A program made the position numbers and the translations under genes. Below the pieces are notes generated by a model that had not been told where the DNA came from, did not search any database, and saw only the letters and a program-made list of their open reading frames with translations. A stretch of 64,000 bases of DNA from Nematostella vectensis. Its lineage: Eukaryota; Cnidaria; Anthozoa; Actiniaria; Edwardsiidae. The stretch spans positions 13,899,408 through 13,963,407 of the forward strand of contig NC_064046.1 in NCBI RefSeq assembly GCF_932526225.1. Direction: 5' to 3'. Shown here one piece after another: positions 1 to 9,745 of this stretch (the first letter of the stretch is position 1; every line of letters starts with the position of its first letter).

Positions 1-560
1 ACGGAAACACACGCTTTTTCGAGCGTTTGTTATCAACCTTCGAGGCGACAGTTAGGCACCTGCGTACATAGAGGTCTTTCCACTATCCTCTTACATATTT
101 CCGGCTTTACTTTAGCAGCGATTGTGACGCAACTGTAATCATTTACGCTAACGCTTCAGGAAGCATCGGCTTTTGCACCAACACAAAAGAGAAACGTGCT
201 TTGTGATCACCGCTCTTCCGCAACGTAATTGGTAAAGTCAAGGATGCGCGCCACGTACAGTTTGATAATAAGACGTAATTGTTGGTATTTGAACGTATAG
301 TAGGGACTAGATCAGGCAGGCACGAAACGAGGGTTAGCACAATGAGTGCGAACCAACACCAACCCCCCTCCCACCCACCCTCCTTACTTTCCTCATATAC
401 CGCAAAAGCGGAGGAATCACGATGTATTAGACTTTTTGATTTGCTTCTCAAAGACAAATGAACATCGCACTCCTCCGTCAAGCAAATCCTGACCACGTAA
501 GGCCTGGCCTGTAAGGGGAGGTTTCACCACGTACAATTTCCATGACTTGTTTAGAGAAAC
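1..560. other. Spacer, no gene seen
   Basis: Short overlapping open frames exist on both strands, but none has a recognisable domain, splice context or family motif. I see no repeat or RNA gene here. Confidence 0.4.
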
Positions 561-800
561 GCCTGCTTGGTTAGTATATTAGGAAAGAGAAATTGTTATA
601 GTACATTAGAAAACCTAGAGGATTTACCACCTATACATTTATGTTATTTGTTATTTGAAAGGGAAAAATCTAATATAATAAAATACCTAGATTTTACCGC
701 CTATTACTTGCCTAATCTGTTAGCGAAAATGCCTGCTGGCTTACTGTTTGTTATAAGGAAAGAGAAATATCTATAATAAATTAGAATTTTTTACCGCCCG
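561..800. repeat. Two degenerate copies of a roughly 170-bp repeat
   Basis: A block with GCCTGCTTGG, AGGAAAGAGAAAT and TTTACCACC near 561-630 recurs as GCCTGCTGGC, AGGAAAGAGAAAT and TTTACCGCC near 730-800. The copies are diverged and no coding content is apparent. The family is not recognised. Confidence 0.35.
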
Positions 801-1149
801 TTACCTGTCTATTTTCTTGACGAAAATGCCTGTTTTCAGTGTTGTTTCACCTGATTGCTTGGCAAATGGGCGGAGATCTAGTTGACGCGCAAGTCTTGCT
901 ATAGCACGAGGTAACTTTGATAGAAAGGAATGGGTCCCTTTGCCGCTTATTACAGGTGTTTTGTTACCAAACGTACTTGGTTTATAAAGCGGACAAATGA
1001 TGCCTAATGGCAAGTAGTCTCTATTAGTCATATAGAAAGGAGAGGAGTTGGAATGGCCGACTGTTTGAAATACGCTTCTTTTATTAGGTGGACACATAAT
1101 GCTTGCCTATAGCACTAAGCTTGCCTAATAGCACGTAGCTAATTTTAAA

Positions 1150-2090
1150 AAGGAGGAGAATAATTTTAGCACTAGCGGCCTCTAGCTGACTTCCATCCGG
1201 CTATTTGTACAATCAACAACTGCCTAACGCTGATACGCATAACGCTCAAGTAGAACGGGCGCGTTACGCAGTACAGAAGAGACCCGCGAGCCAGAGAGAC
1301 AAGAAAGAAGGCCGAAATAAAGACTCGACTGTACTTCTCTTGAGTGAGAAATGTTTAAGTTTAATCTTTGGCAAGGCATATTATTCATTGTGTGGTTTAG
1401 CCAAGATATTATTGTGATCCATATGGTCCAAATATGGCATTGCCTTTTGTAAGGAGTTGCAGGAGAGTATACGGGTGTAGTTGCGGTGGGTTCTACGGCA
1501 GGGAGGGGGGGGTTGTCAGGATTTAGAGGGAATAGATTTCGTAATGTATTTTGTAGCTTGAGATTTGCTGATTATTTAATAAAAAAAAGAGTGTTCTTTG
1601 GTGGCCTTTGAAGTGCGCGAGCCTGGACCCAACCCCTAACTATATCGCCCAAACGCGTTTCATAATATCCCACTTTTCAAGATGGCATGTGTTGATCTTG
1701 CCGACATTGGTAAACTGCGATTCTCGTAATCACCACAATTCGCCCCCTCAATAGACAGCAGGCTTTGAACTCATAGATTACATAACAATTAGCAGTGAAC
1801 ACGATTTTACTCGCAGAACGAGCACGCCAAACTTTATGCTTAATTGCCCCAGGAACTAATTATAACCATTAGATATCAAATAGGGCCCGAAATCATGCAC
1901 TTTTCTGCCTATATCTTAACAACAATGTGCAATAAAACACCACCAGATGAGAAAGGCATTGACCGCAAGCTCCGCTCTATTTGTACACAACTGTGTCTGC
2001 GTTACACTTTGCCAGCCTTGAATCCAAGAAGATAGACCGTGGCTGTGTCTTTAAGCTATTATGCAAGACGAAAAGAAAACATGATTAAGA
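1150..2090. other. Spacer, no gene seen
   Basis: No supported gene. A short G run lies near 1503-1512. Small open frames here have no family features. Confidence 0.4.
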
Positions 2091-2094
2091 TTTG

Positions 2095-2700
2095 TCGGGT
2101 CGGCGTCGTGAAAGATATAATTCAAATTGCCGAGGTACGTTTGATTAGATTGCGAACAATTCAACACTTTCACATCATTTTCATTGCGAAGACACGTAGC
2201 TCTTTCTACTCTGCGCTCCTTTCTGCCACGGGTAAAGGTACTAACTTTAGATACTTCCTTTAGATGCACAACATTTCTGAATATTTCCACTCCATACCGT
2301 TCCACCTGCCCTTATTTCTATAATTCATAACCCTCTTGCATTTTTCAAGAGACATTGTTCATTTAATATGTTAAAGTTTACATATAAGCATTTCCATTGA
2401 TAAAAATATGTTTTTTGGCTTGCATGATAAAACTCAGTCGGTTCTTTAGGCGCTGAATAATGACATTTTTTTTATAAATGATTCACATATAAGATGTTGA
2501 AAATGATGTAAAATCCGACCAATGAGAGACCTTCTCCTCAACTGGATTTTTATTAGAAAAACAAATGGGCAGAGTGCGCGCTAGACATGAACGGAAAAGA
2601 ACATATATGGTTTAAAAAATAAGTTTGTCATTATGACAAGTGCATGAATTTTTCGCTACTGATATCACTTTATCATTTATTATGTTTTCTAGTTTATTTT
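2095..2700. repeat. Old dispersed duplication, copy 1
   Basis: This segment matches a second one at about 9085-9135 and 10480-11420 in the same order and orientation. Shared landmarks are GTGAAAGATATAATTCAAAT, the CTCTGCGCTC/CTCTGCGCTT block, TTGCATTTTTCAAGAGACAT, GCATGATAAAACTCAG, and the later AAAAACAAA...TAGACATG block. The second copy is split by about 1.3 kb that contains three inverted-repeat elements. The GPCR gene at 8023-9018 lies between the copies but is not itself part of the shared sequence. Confidence 0.7.
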
Positions 2701-3320
2701 TTCAACCACCGTATCTACATTGGATAAAATCGGTATATATATTTTAATGTATTTTTTCATCTAGATATAAACATCTATCAGTTGTTTTCAATGTCGATGA
2801 AGGCTTTCAATATAATTAGATTAATTCGTGAATCGTGCTTTATTTTTCCTTGATTTCGCCATTTAAAAGATGAAAACAACAGCGAAAAAGCTTCATTACA
2901 AAGTCCTATTAACATCACGTTTTGCGTTTTTATTCAAATAAACGTAATGAAACTAAACAGCACTTTAATTTGCTGATTTGGTGTTGAAGGTGATGCCAAA
3001 ATACTATTTGATAGTACTACACAATACAGGCGAAAACCTTTAAAATAGAGTATCAAAGCAAGTAAACATCTCCAAATGACTCACAAAAGTACTCATAATT
3101 AATATCTAAACAAGATTTTTCTCATTTCCATGTGATAATTCTCTCTCGTTACCATTCCCTCCTCCCCCTATCCTTCCCAGCTATGGGCGTGGCATATTCT
3201 GGAAAAAGCCTGACTTAATGGTTTATTTTTCGATGCGTTCCTTTTTTTTCTTAAATCCTCACTAAACCTCCAACCTCAACCCCCGGTGTGTACGCCGTTT
3301 TTCAACCTCCGTCTAGTTCT
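2700..3320. other. AT-rich spacer, no gene seen
   Basis: The stretch is AT-rich with many short A and T runs. No open frame of note, no RNA gene and no clear inverted repeat was found. Confidence 0.4.
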
Positions 3321-3625
3321 ATCATCTTGTTTCCAATAGCCCAATTTCTAGTTCCACTATGACCGCTGGACTAACAGACTAAGGACGCATAAATACAGTT
3401 TAAGCCTCGACTTGAGGCAAATTTCATGCGCATACCAGCGAGAATCCTCTTGAACTTGGAATAAAACAATGCAAAAAACCTGTGAATACTTCATGATCCC
3501 GCTGGTATTTGCAATCGATTCAATTGAAACCGAGGCTTGCACTGTATTTATGCGTCCTCTGTGCCTATGACCAGCAGGCACAACGGAACTCGAAACTGGA
3601 CTATTGCCGTTTCTTTCCAATCTCC
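3320..3625. mobile_element. MITE-like foldback element
   Basis: Long imperfect inverted repeat. The inner arm AGGACGCATAAATACAG (about 3381) is complementary to CTGTATTTATGCGTCCT (about 3542-3558). The outer arms continue as CCAATTTCTAGTTCC...GACCGCTGG on the left and CCAGCAGG...GGAACTCGAAACTGG on the right. A 131-residue open frame on the minus strand (3357-3752) crosses the element and is probably a by-product of the palindrome. No transposase is present. Confidence 0.6.
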
Positions 3626-3706
3626 AATTCCTGTAACCTGGACTGAATTTCCGAACTTGACCGCTGAAAAGATGATGTGATAACAGCGGACTCATACCCC
3701 CGTTGA

Positions 3707-3714
3707 TGACGTCA
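3707..3714. promoter_or_regulatory. Perfect cAMP-response-element palindrome
   Basis: TGACGTCA is the consensus palindrome bound by CREB/ATF bZIP factors. It stands alone with no gene start nearby, so function is unproven; an 8-mer can occur by chance. Confidence 0.25.
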
Positions 3715-5357
3715 CATGTGACATCGACCATATCGGGGTTAGAGTACTGCATGACAACTAATAACTGATCAAATCTGGTCTTTTTTTCTGTTGAATAGTT
3801 GATTCAAAAAGAGTGCTGCGACTGGATATTGCTTACGAAGGTAAGGGTCATTAAATATTTTTGTTTCGCGATAGTACAGAAAGAAAGAAGATAGGAAATT
3901 GAAATTTTTCATTTTTGAGAGCAACCGTTTTGTTTAAAAAGAATAAGCGTGCGTGATTTCTTTAGTAGAATGAGATGGACAGAAATGTCACAACTACATA
4001 CTTAAATGCAGACAGAAGAGTTAGTTAAACAAAATAATATTCATTCAACATTTCTAATCTACTCTTTTTGTTTATTTCACGGGGGTGAAAACTATTTCAT
4101 CTAAAAAATCTAGAAAGATTTCACCAACAAAAGTTTAGAAGGAGCGGTAAGGAGCGGTACCATACAAATTATTAAAAAAAAACATTGGTTCTTATTTGTA
4201 TTTTTTAATTCCCATGAATAAATATATATAAAACATAAGCCAAATTGTAATTGAATTTTCCACAATTATTACATTAGCGACCCTCTAAATTACTATGTAA
4301 ATTTTTAATAATTTTTGGACGGCTTGACATCATAACTGCAAGAAATACAGTGCGGTATAGTGCCATAAAAAGTAGCTTATAATTTGTTGTTTGTTCAAAA
4401 GGTGTGCAAAGTTTGCGAATGGGAATAATGTTATGGTATTGGTCATAAACATGATAAGAATTCCATATTTAAGTAACTTTAAAGAATTCACATCAGCGTA
4501 GTTTAATGTTTAATCCAACCTAAGAAAGTATCTTCCGTTACGGCGCCGAAGAGCTTTCTAATCGTGCTCTGAGCGCGTTAAACTAAGTACGTAATCACAG
4601 GTTGTGAGTCAATAGTTCTTCATTTTGCCCCAGGGTAATGCAGATTGCGCTTTTAGTTACTTCTGTCAATTGTCTAAGTACACGCTGAAATCGAAAAATT
4701 GGCAGCGAGTAAACTAATTAAAATATCCATAGTATATCTTTTAACTGGTTTCATGTAAGACTTTCTGAATTCTGCTAATGCCTAGCTCTTTACGGGTGCC
4801 ACTATAATCCTATCTGAGGTTGATGTTTTAATCCTCTCATACTTAAAGGCATTCATTCTTTATCTTTGTATTTGGATTCAAATCCATTTTAAGCGGAAGA
4901 AAACATTTTCAGCTAATTGAAAAAATTCTTTGTCATTTTGGAAACGCGAACTTTCTTCGAAATTATAGTGTGTCTGAGCTGTGTGTAGTGTGTGGAAGGT
5001 TTTAAGAGTACTCTGAAATTTTGTAAGTAGCAGTAATTTTAAGCAAAATAACTTTTTTTTGGTTATTATAGTTTAAAAAGGTACGATCCAAAGATAATTA
5101 ATGTAACAAATGCGAATTGGCTAAAATACGGGCGCCACAAGGCCGTTTTATTTATTGAGCCATGGATCATCTAATCACTCCCTTATTATCTACCACTGAA
5201 GAAAAGCTAAATCTAGATTCCACATTTCTCACAACTTAGGGGCTTAAAGACAACCGGAGACGCCTTATCTCAAAAGAAGAGCACGCAAAGCGCTCTTTAT
5301 TACTGTTCGTTTGACCAGTACCTTTTAAAAAGTTCGATGTCACTTGCTGTGTCAAAA
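3715..5357. other. AT-rich spacer, no gene seen
   Basis: No supported coding region, RNA gene or repeat array. There are many short homopolymer A/T runs. Splice-like sites occur but no exon chain could be built. Confidence 0.4.
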
Positions 5358-6263
5358 GGGGACTGCGCTAAGAGATCACGTGACTGTTTGGGTGGCAAAA
5401 CTAGCGCGCGCTCAGCAACAAAAAGCAACTTATTCAGCGCTTACGAAAAAAGCAAGAATTCTTCTTTTCAGAAAGGGTTCAGTTTAATTTAAAGATTTTA
5501 TTTTTAATTGTGGTTCTCTGGTGTGACGGGCGCAGTCATTTATGATTTTTTTGTTTGATTATTTTGGTTTAACTCGTTCACCCCTCAACCTCCTGTACCG
5601 GCCTTGAGAAGTACCCACAACCCCAAAAAAATTCATAAATAAAAAATAAACACAACAATATGAAGATACTCAGGCATCAGTCTAAGGGATAAATGGTCTT
5701 GCAGATATGCATCCACCCAAGGTGATAGCAGCTTCTCTTTAGCCAAATAATAGCACAGGTTCTTTGAAAAATTTTAAATCGAACAAGAAAGGAAAAGCAG
5801 AATCAACCCTCCCAACGAAACGCTCAAAGTACCAAAGTACTCAAGTAAGAAATTGTGTTTTTTTAGAAAAAAATGCCCTAAAACCATCAGATTGAGGCTA
5901 GGTTTTGTGATAAAGGAAAAGTATCAAATGTGGGTTGACTTTGAATTTACAAAGGTAAATATTTGTATGGAATTTGTGCTCCCTGTGGTTTCCCCAATGG
6001 TTTTAACATAAACATTATGTGTTAGAATATCATCTATAACTTAATGATGCTTTTTTGTATATCAACCAGAATTTGCTTACACTGTTATATGCACCTCAGC
6101 TTGCCAAAAAGCCATTGTTCTCAGGCAGTGAGGCAAGCATAATTTTTAGGGTCTGTTGTCTAAATTTGCCAAAATGTGGACTTTAAAAGCACACTAGCAT
6201 ACACACATTGGCACCAGTCGGGCCAAGACGGGACGCTAGCACAGTCTATTACCCGTGCAGTTC

Positions 6264-6326
6264 GGCAACCATGAACAGCTGTTTCGTCCTTATTAGGACT
6301 CGTCAGCATGGCATAGCCGGTTTGCC
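6264..6326 (-). ncRNA. Type I hammerhead ribozyme motif, copy 1 (core intact)
   Basis: Read 5' to 3' on the minus strand: outer stem I strand GGCAA, an asymmetric internal loop, inner stem I CCAUG, core CUGACGA (6306-6300), stem II GUCCU-AAUA-AGGAC, core GAA, the short palindromic stem III ACAGCUGU, cleavage nucleotide U, then CAUGG and UUGCC closing stem I. All invariant core bases are present. The very short self-complementary stem III is the known minimal form in Penelope-like elements and retrozymes, which often works as a dimer. The cleavage-site base is U rather than the preferred C, so activity may be reduced. Confidence 0.85.
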
Positions 6327-6618
6327 TCAGTTAAACTTCATCGGCAAAAAAAACTGCAGGGCGACTTCGACTCGAACGAAGTGCTTTAAACCACAGCTTA
6401 GATCCATGTGGGATCTAGAGCTGCGACCGGGCTAGCGTGATGCCAATTGTGCGGATCACGCATGCGACCTTTGCTAGTCTAAAACTCCGTCGGATAGCCA
6501 AACTATCCTTGCGAGTATGTATACATAAATGTGGACTTTAAAAGCACACTAGCATACACACATTGGCACCAGTCGGGCCAAGACGGGACGCTAGCACAGT
6601 CTATTACCCGTGCAGTTC

Positions 6619-6681
6619 GGCAACCATGGACAGCTGTTTCGTCCTTATTAGGACCTGTCAGCATGGCATAGCCGGTTTGCC
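6619..6681 (-). ncRNA. Hammerhead ribozyme motif, copy 2 (core damaged)
   Basis: Same fold as the copy 355 bp upstream: GGCAA/UUGCC and CCAUG/CAUGG for stem I, an intact stem II with an AAUA loop, GAA, and the ACAGCUGU stem III followed by cleavage base C. The core reads CUGACAG instead of CUGACGA, so two invariant purines (G8 and A9 in hammerhead numbering) are changed. It should be inactive. The better cleavage base C sits in this dead copy, and U in the intact copy. Confidence 0.8.
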
Positions 6682-6977
6682 TCAGTTAAACTTCATCGGC
6701 AAAAAAACTGCAGGGCTATGCCATGGTAATAGACTGTGCTAGCGTCCCGTCTTGGCCCGACTGGTGCCAATGTGTGTATGCTAGTGTGCTTCTAAAGTTC
6801 ACTTTTAAATTTGCCACGCAAAAAGGTCACGTGATCTCTTAGCGCAAGTTCCCTATGGTGGTGAATCATATAAATACTGTAGTATCAATCGTGACCATCG
6901 GTAGCCGAGTTGTTTGTATTTCGATTTCTCCTTCCTACATAGACAATAATCTGAACTTAGAACAGCTTAGCTATAGG

Positions 6978-7042
6978 AGTGGGTATCCCTTATAAGGAAT
7001 ATACAAGACAATAACCATGTCCAAATATAGAAGTGGTTATCC
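6978..7042 (-). repeat. Inverted copy of the 54-bp minisatellite unit
   Basis: The reverse complement of this segment matches the first direct unit at 7112-7176 over about 60 bp, including the unit-specific variant GTCTTGTATATTCC. With the roughly 70 nt between them the two could form a long hairpin just upstream of the direct array. Confidence 0.7.
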
Positions 7043-7111
7043 TTTTCGACCATGCGATCTTACAATCACAGCAACAGTCAGGCAATGTCCATAAAAAAGG
7101 ATCATGAAAAA

Positions 7112-7545
7112 ATGGACATGGTTATTGTCTTGTATATTCCTTATAAGGGATACCCACTTCTATATATGGACATGGTTATTGTCTAGTATATTCCTTATAA
7201 GGGATACCCACTTTTATGTATGGACATGGTCATTGTCTAGTATATTCCTTTTAAGGGATACCCACTTCTATGTATGGACATGGTTATTGTCTAGTATATT
7301 CCTTATAAGGGGTACCCACTTCTATTTATGGACATGGTTATTATCTAGTATATTCCTTATAAGGGATACCCACTTCTATATATGGACATGGTTATTGTCT
7401 AGTACATTCCTTATAAGGGATACTCACTTCTATGTATGGACATGGTTATTGTCTAGTATATTCCTTTTAAGGGATACCCACTTCTATGTATGGACATGGT
7501 TATTGTCTCGTATATTCCTTATAAGGGATACCCACTTCCATGTAT
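7112..7545 (+). repeat. 54-bp minisatellite, 8 direct units
   Basis: The unit begins TGGACATGGTTATTGTCTAG and contains TTCCTTATAAGGGATACCCA. The period of 54 is a multiple of three, and one frame stays open through all eight units (18-residue repeat WTWLLSSIFLIRDTHFYV). There is no other sign that it is translated. Degenerate units continue past 7800 up to the exon that carries the GPCR start codon. Confidence 0.85.
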
Positions 7546-7800
7546 GAAATGTTTTTGGTGTATTGTATTCATTTTTCTGGTACGAGATCGCGACAGTTTG
7601 GGCTTTTTGATTCACTTCCATGTATGGATATAGTTATTGTCTAGTATATTCCTTATAAGGGATACCCACTTCCATGTATGAAATGTTTTTGGTGTATTGT
7701 ATTCATTTTTCTGGTACGAGATCGCGACAGTTTGGGCTTTTTGATTCACTTCCATGTATGGATATAGTTATTGTCTAGTATATTCCTTATAAGGGATACT
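7541..7800 (+). repeat. 134-bp higher-order duplication, two copies
   Basis: A block combining a novel segment (TATGAAATGTTTTTGGTGTA through GGGCTTTTTGATTC) with one 54-bp-type unit occurs at 7541-7674 and again from 7675. The copies are nearly identical, so the duplication is recent compared with the degenerate units after 7800. Confidence 0.75.
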
Positions 7801-8022
7801 CACTACTATTTATGGACATGGTTATTGTCTAGTATATTCCTTATAAGGGAAATACTAGACATTCTAGTATATCCTATTCTATATGTGGACATTTAATGTT
7901 ATATTCCTTATATGGTATATCGCTTCTATATATGGACATTTAAGAATTTATTCCTTGTAAGGCATCTAGCTTTCTATATATGGACATTGCTAATCATTGT
8001 CGCTATTGTTTTTAGGTGTGTT

Positions 8023-9018
8023 ATGGGGGGAAACTCCACCATTGCCTACCCGGGATGGTGGTGGACCAGCAATGCTATCCGTATCGCCGTTATCGCCATC
8101 TACGCGATCGTGGGGCTCAGCGCGATCCTTTTCAATCTCTTCGTCATTTACGCAGTCATGAATCGCCGCAGTATGCGGAAGAACATTAACTTATTCATCG
8201 GCAACATGGCGTTTAGCGATATGATGATAGCAGTGTGGAATATCTCATTCGAGCTTGTTAACATCACCACCAGGTCCTGGCACTGGAGGGTGGAGGGAAC
8301 AGGGGGGAGAATCCTGTGTAAATTATATTACTTTTCAGGCTCTATGGGCTACCTCGTGTCCCCCCTGACTTTGCTTTTTATCACAGTGGAGCGTTTCCGG
8401 GGTGTCAAGTCTCTAGCAGCAAAAGGCGTAACCCGTAAAGGACTGCTTTGCTACGTGGCTCTTACATGGCTTATACCAGCCTTGTTGTACTCGCCTTTTT
8501 TGTACTTCATGGATCTCATGAATTACCCGGACGGGACGCTTATGTGTGAGCGCATCATCCCAACCACGTACTACAAGGTCTATATCACACCATTGTACGG
8601 CGTCTTTGTGGTGTTATACTTTGCGATTGCGGCTCTGGGGTTCATGATCTTATGGCGGCTAAGAGACATGGAAACCTTTGTTAACTTGCCCGAAGTTCAG
8701 AGGCGTGCGCGCAAGCTTCGGGTCCGTAATGCCGTGCGGATGGTTCTATGTTCGCTTGGTACTTTCATTCTTCTTACCACTCCTTATCATGCACAGATCT
8801 TTGTATTCTTCTTCTTGGGTGGAGACTTGCAACTGTACTTCAAGGTCTACTATGGCATGCTGTTTCTTGTTTGCCTGAACTGCGCAGTCAGTCCGTGTAT
8901 TTATTACGTATTTATCGAGGATTTCCGACAGGCCATGAGGAGAGTTTGGTCCATCGAGAGGCGAACGACAACAGCGACTCAAATGCAAACGAGAAACGCT
9001 GAGACAGTTATGTTGTAA
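8023..9018 (+). CDS. Rhodopsin-class (class A) GPCR, orphan, divergent
   Basis: Predicted 331-residue seven-transmembrane receptor at the plasma membrane, signalling through G proteins; the ligand is unknown. The start chosen is MGGNST at 8023, because an upstream in-frame ATG at 7912 reads through minisatellite sequence and a good 3' splice site (TTGTTTTTAG) ends at 8015. N4 is a glycosylation sequon. Class A landmarks: N38 in TM1, D66 in TM2, C99 at the TM3 top and C175 in loop 2 (likely disulfide), ERF at 123-125 in place of DRY, W149 in TM4. TM6 reads LLTTPYH, with Thr where the CWxP tryptophan normally sits, and TM7 reads SPCIY instead of NPxxY. The C tail is short and Thr-rich. It resembles cnidarian-expanded peptide or orphan receptors, but no subfamily can be assigned. 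Confidence 0.85.
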   Translation: MGGNSTIAYPGWWWTSNAIRIAVIAIYAIVGLSAILFNLFVIYAVMNRRSMRKNINLFIGNMAFSDMMIAVWNISFELVNITTRSWHWRVEGTGGRILCKLYYFSGSMGYLVSPLTLLFITVERFRGVKSLAAKGVTRKGLLCYVALTWLIPALLYSPFLYFMDLMNYPDGTLMCERIIPTTYYKVYITPLYGVFVVLYFAIAALGFMILWRLRDMETFVNLPEVQRRARKLRVRNAVRMVLCSLGTFILLTTPYHAQIFVFFFLGGDLQLYFKVYYGMLFLVCLNCAVSPCIYYVFIEDFRQAMRRVWSIERRTTTATQMQTRNAETVML

Positions 9019-9238
9019 ATATAACTAATTCATATAATGACGAATGGAAAATAGCAGTTTTAACACGAATCGCCGCTTATAGGTTGGCCTTGTGAAAGAT
9101 ATAATTCAAATTGCCGAGCCCGTTTGATTAGATTGCGTATCGTGGGCAATGATAGACAGCTTTTGTGTTTAGGCTAAGGGGGGGCCGTGATAAGACCGAC
9201 CAGGATTAACTGGACAGGCTCTACAGCCGTGAGCAGCC

Positions 9239-9594
9239 AGGGAAATTAAGCAGCGACGACGGCAACGCGAACGGCGACGGCAAAAAACAATTGAGAATTC
9301 TAAGTGCCAGACACCAGAAAAGTACTCGAAATGGACTCTGTCTGATACATTTCAGCCGTTTCTTTCAAACTACAACGTGAACACTCCCATCTTCTAGCGA
9401 GGATGTGAAGGCGTCGCGCTGAAAAATTATCCTAAGACTATCCTTGTTCGCTATGTTGAAAACTAGTTAATCAAAACTAGTTTAGAATTGAGCGCAAAGC
9501 ATGAAAGCCTTTTTTTTTGGGGGGGGGTGGGTGCGTGGGGGGGGGGGGGGGGGTGGGTGCGTTCTCCCTGCCGTCGTAGTTGCTTAGATTCCCT
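9239..9594. mobile_element. MITE with 35-bp inverted ends and internal poly-G
   Basis: The left end (9239: AGGGAAATTAAGCAGCGACG, then ACGGCAACGCGAACG) is complementary to the right end (9560-9594, ending GTTGCTTAGATTCCCT). The interior carries two G runs (about 9508-9553) on the + strand that could form a G-quadruplex. No coding capacity. Confidence 0.65.
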
Positions 9595-9627
9595 ATTATC
9601 GAAGAGAGAAAAGTAAGCGATCAAGGA

Positions 9628-9745
9628 CCGGTTCTAGAAAGCAGGTTAGCACTAACCCAGGAATATATACGGCTATCTCGACTTTTGATTGGATAAAAAG
9701 GGCTTTTAACCCTGGGTTAGCGTTAACCTGTTTCTAGGAACTCGG
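9628..9745. mobile_element. Short MITE, family D copy 1
   Basis: About 118 bp with ends CCGGTTCTAGAAAGCAGGTT and AACCTGTTTCTAGGAACTCGG, followed inward by CTAACCCAGG/CCTGGGTTAG. A second copy lies in the ALT gene intron at 47442-47557. No transposase. Confidence 0.7.

Larger units (their letters stand above)
6174..6806 (-). mobile_element. Tandem 355-bp hammerhead-bearing repeat (retrozyme or Penelope pLTR-like)
   Basis: Unit 1 runs from 6174 to 6528. Unit 2 starts at 6529 with the same sequence (ATGTGGACTTTAAAAGCACA), exactly 355 bp later, and is cut off near 6716. It is followed by an inverted partial copy (about 6717-6806) that is complementary to 6531-6610. Each direct unit carries a 63-nt hammerhead motif read on the minus strand. 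Short tandem units each with a type I hammerhead are known from animal retrozymes and from the terminal repeats of Penelope-like elements. No reverse transcriptase is present, so the element is non-autonomous. The class is inferred from architecture alone. Confidence 0.75.
5358..6853. mobile_element. About 1.5-kb element bounded by terminal inverted repeats
   Basis: The left end at 5358-5384 (GGGACTGCGCTAAGAGATCA, then CGTGAC) is the reverse complement of the right end at 6826-6853 (GTCACGTGATCTCTTAGCGC, then AAGTTCCC). Similarity continues inward through a GTGGCAAA block on both sides, giving arms of about 44 bp. No transposase open frame lies inside, so this is non-autonomous or only a remnant. 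It contains the tandem hammerhead units at 6174-6806, which may have inserted later. No target-site duplication was identified. Confidence 0.6.

Noticed and set aside
143-496. 117-residue minus-strand frame
   Set aside because: No recognisable domain; composition and position give no support as a gene.
3357-3752. 131-residue minus-strand frame
   Set aside because: Overlaps an inverted-repeat element; no domain, no splice context.
4868-4890. GGATTCAAATCC resembling a tRNA T-arm
   Set aside because: It is only a 12-bp palindrome; no acceptor, D or anticodon arms around it.
6208-6435. 75-residue open frame on the + strand
   Set aside because: It lies inside the hammerhead unit, antisense to the ribozyme; no family resemblance.
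7912-8022. 37-residue N-terminal extension of the + strand GPCR
   Set aside because: It is encoded by degenerate minisatellite and precedes a strong 3' splice site; MGGNST is the better start.
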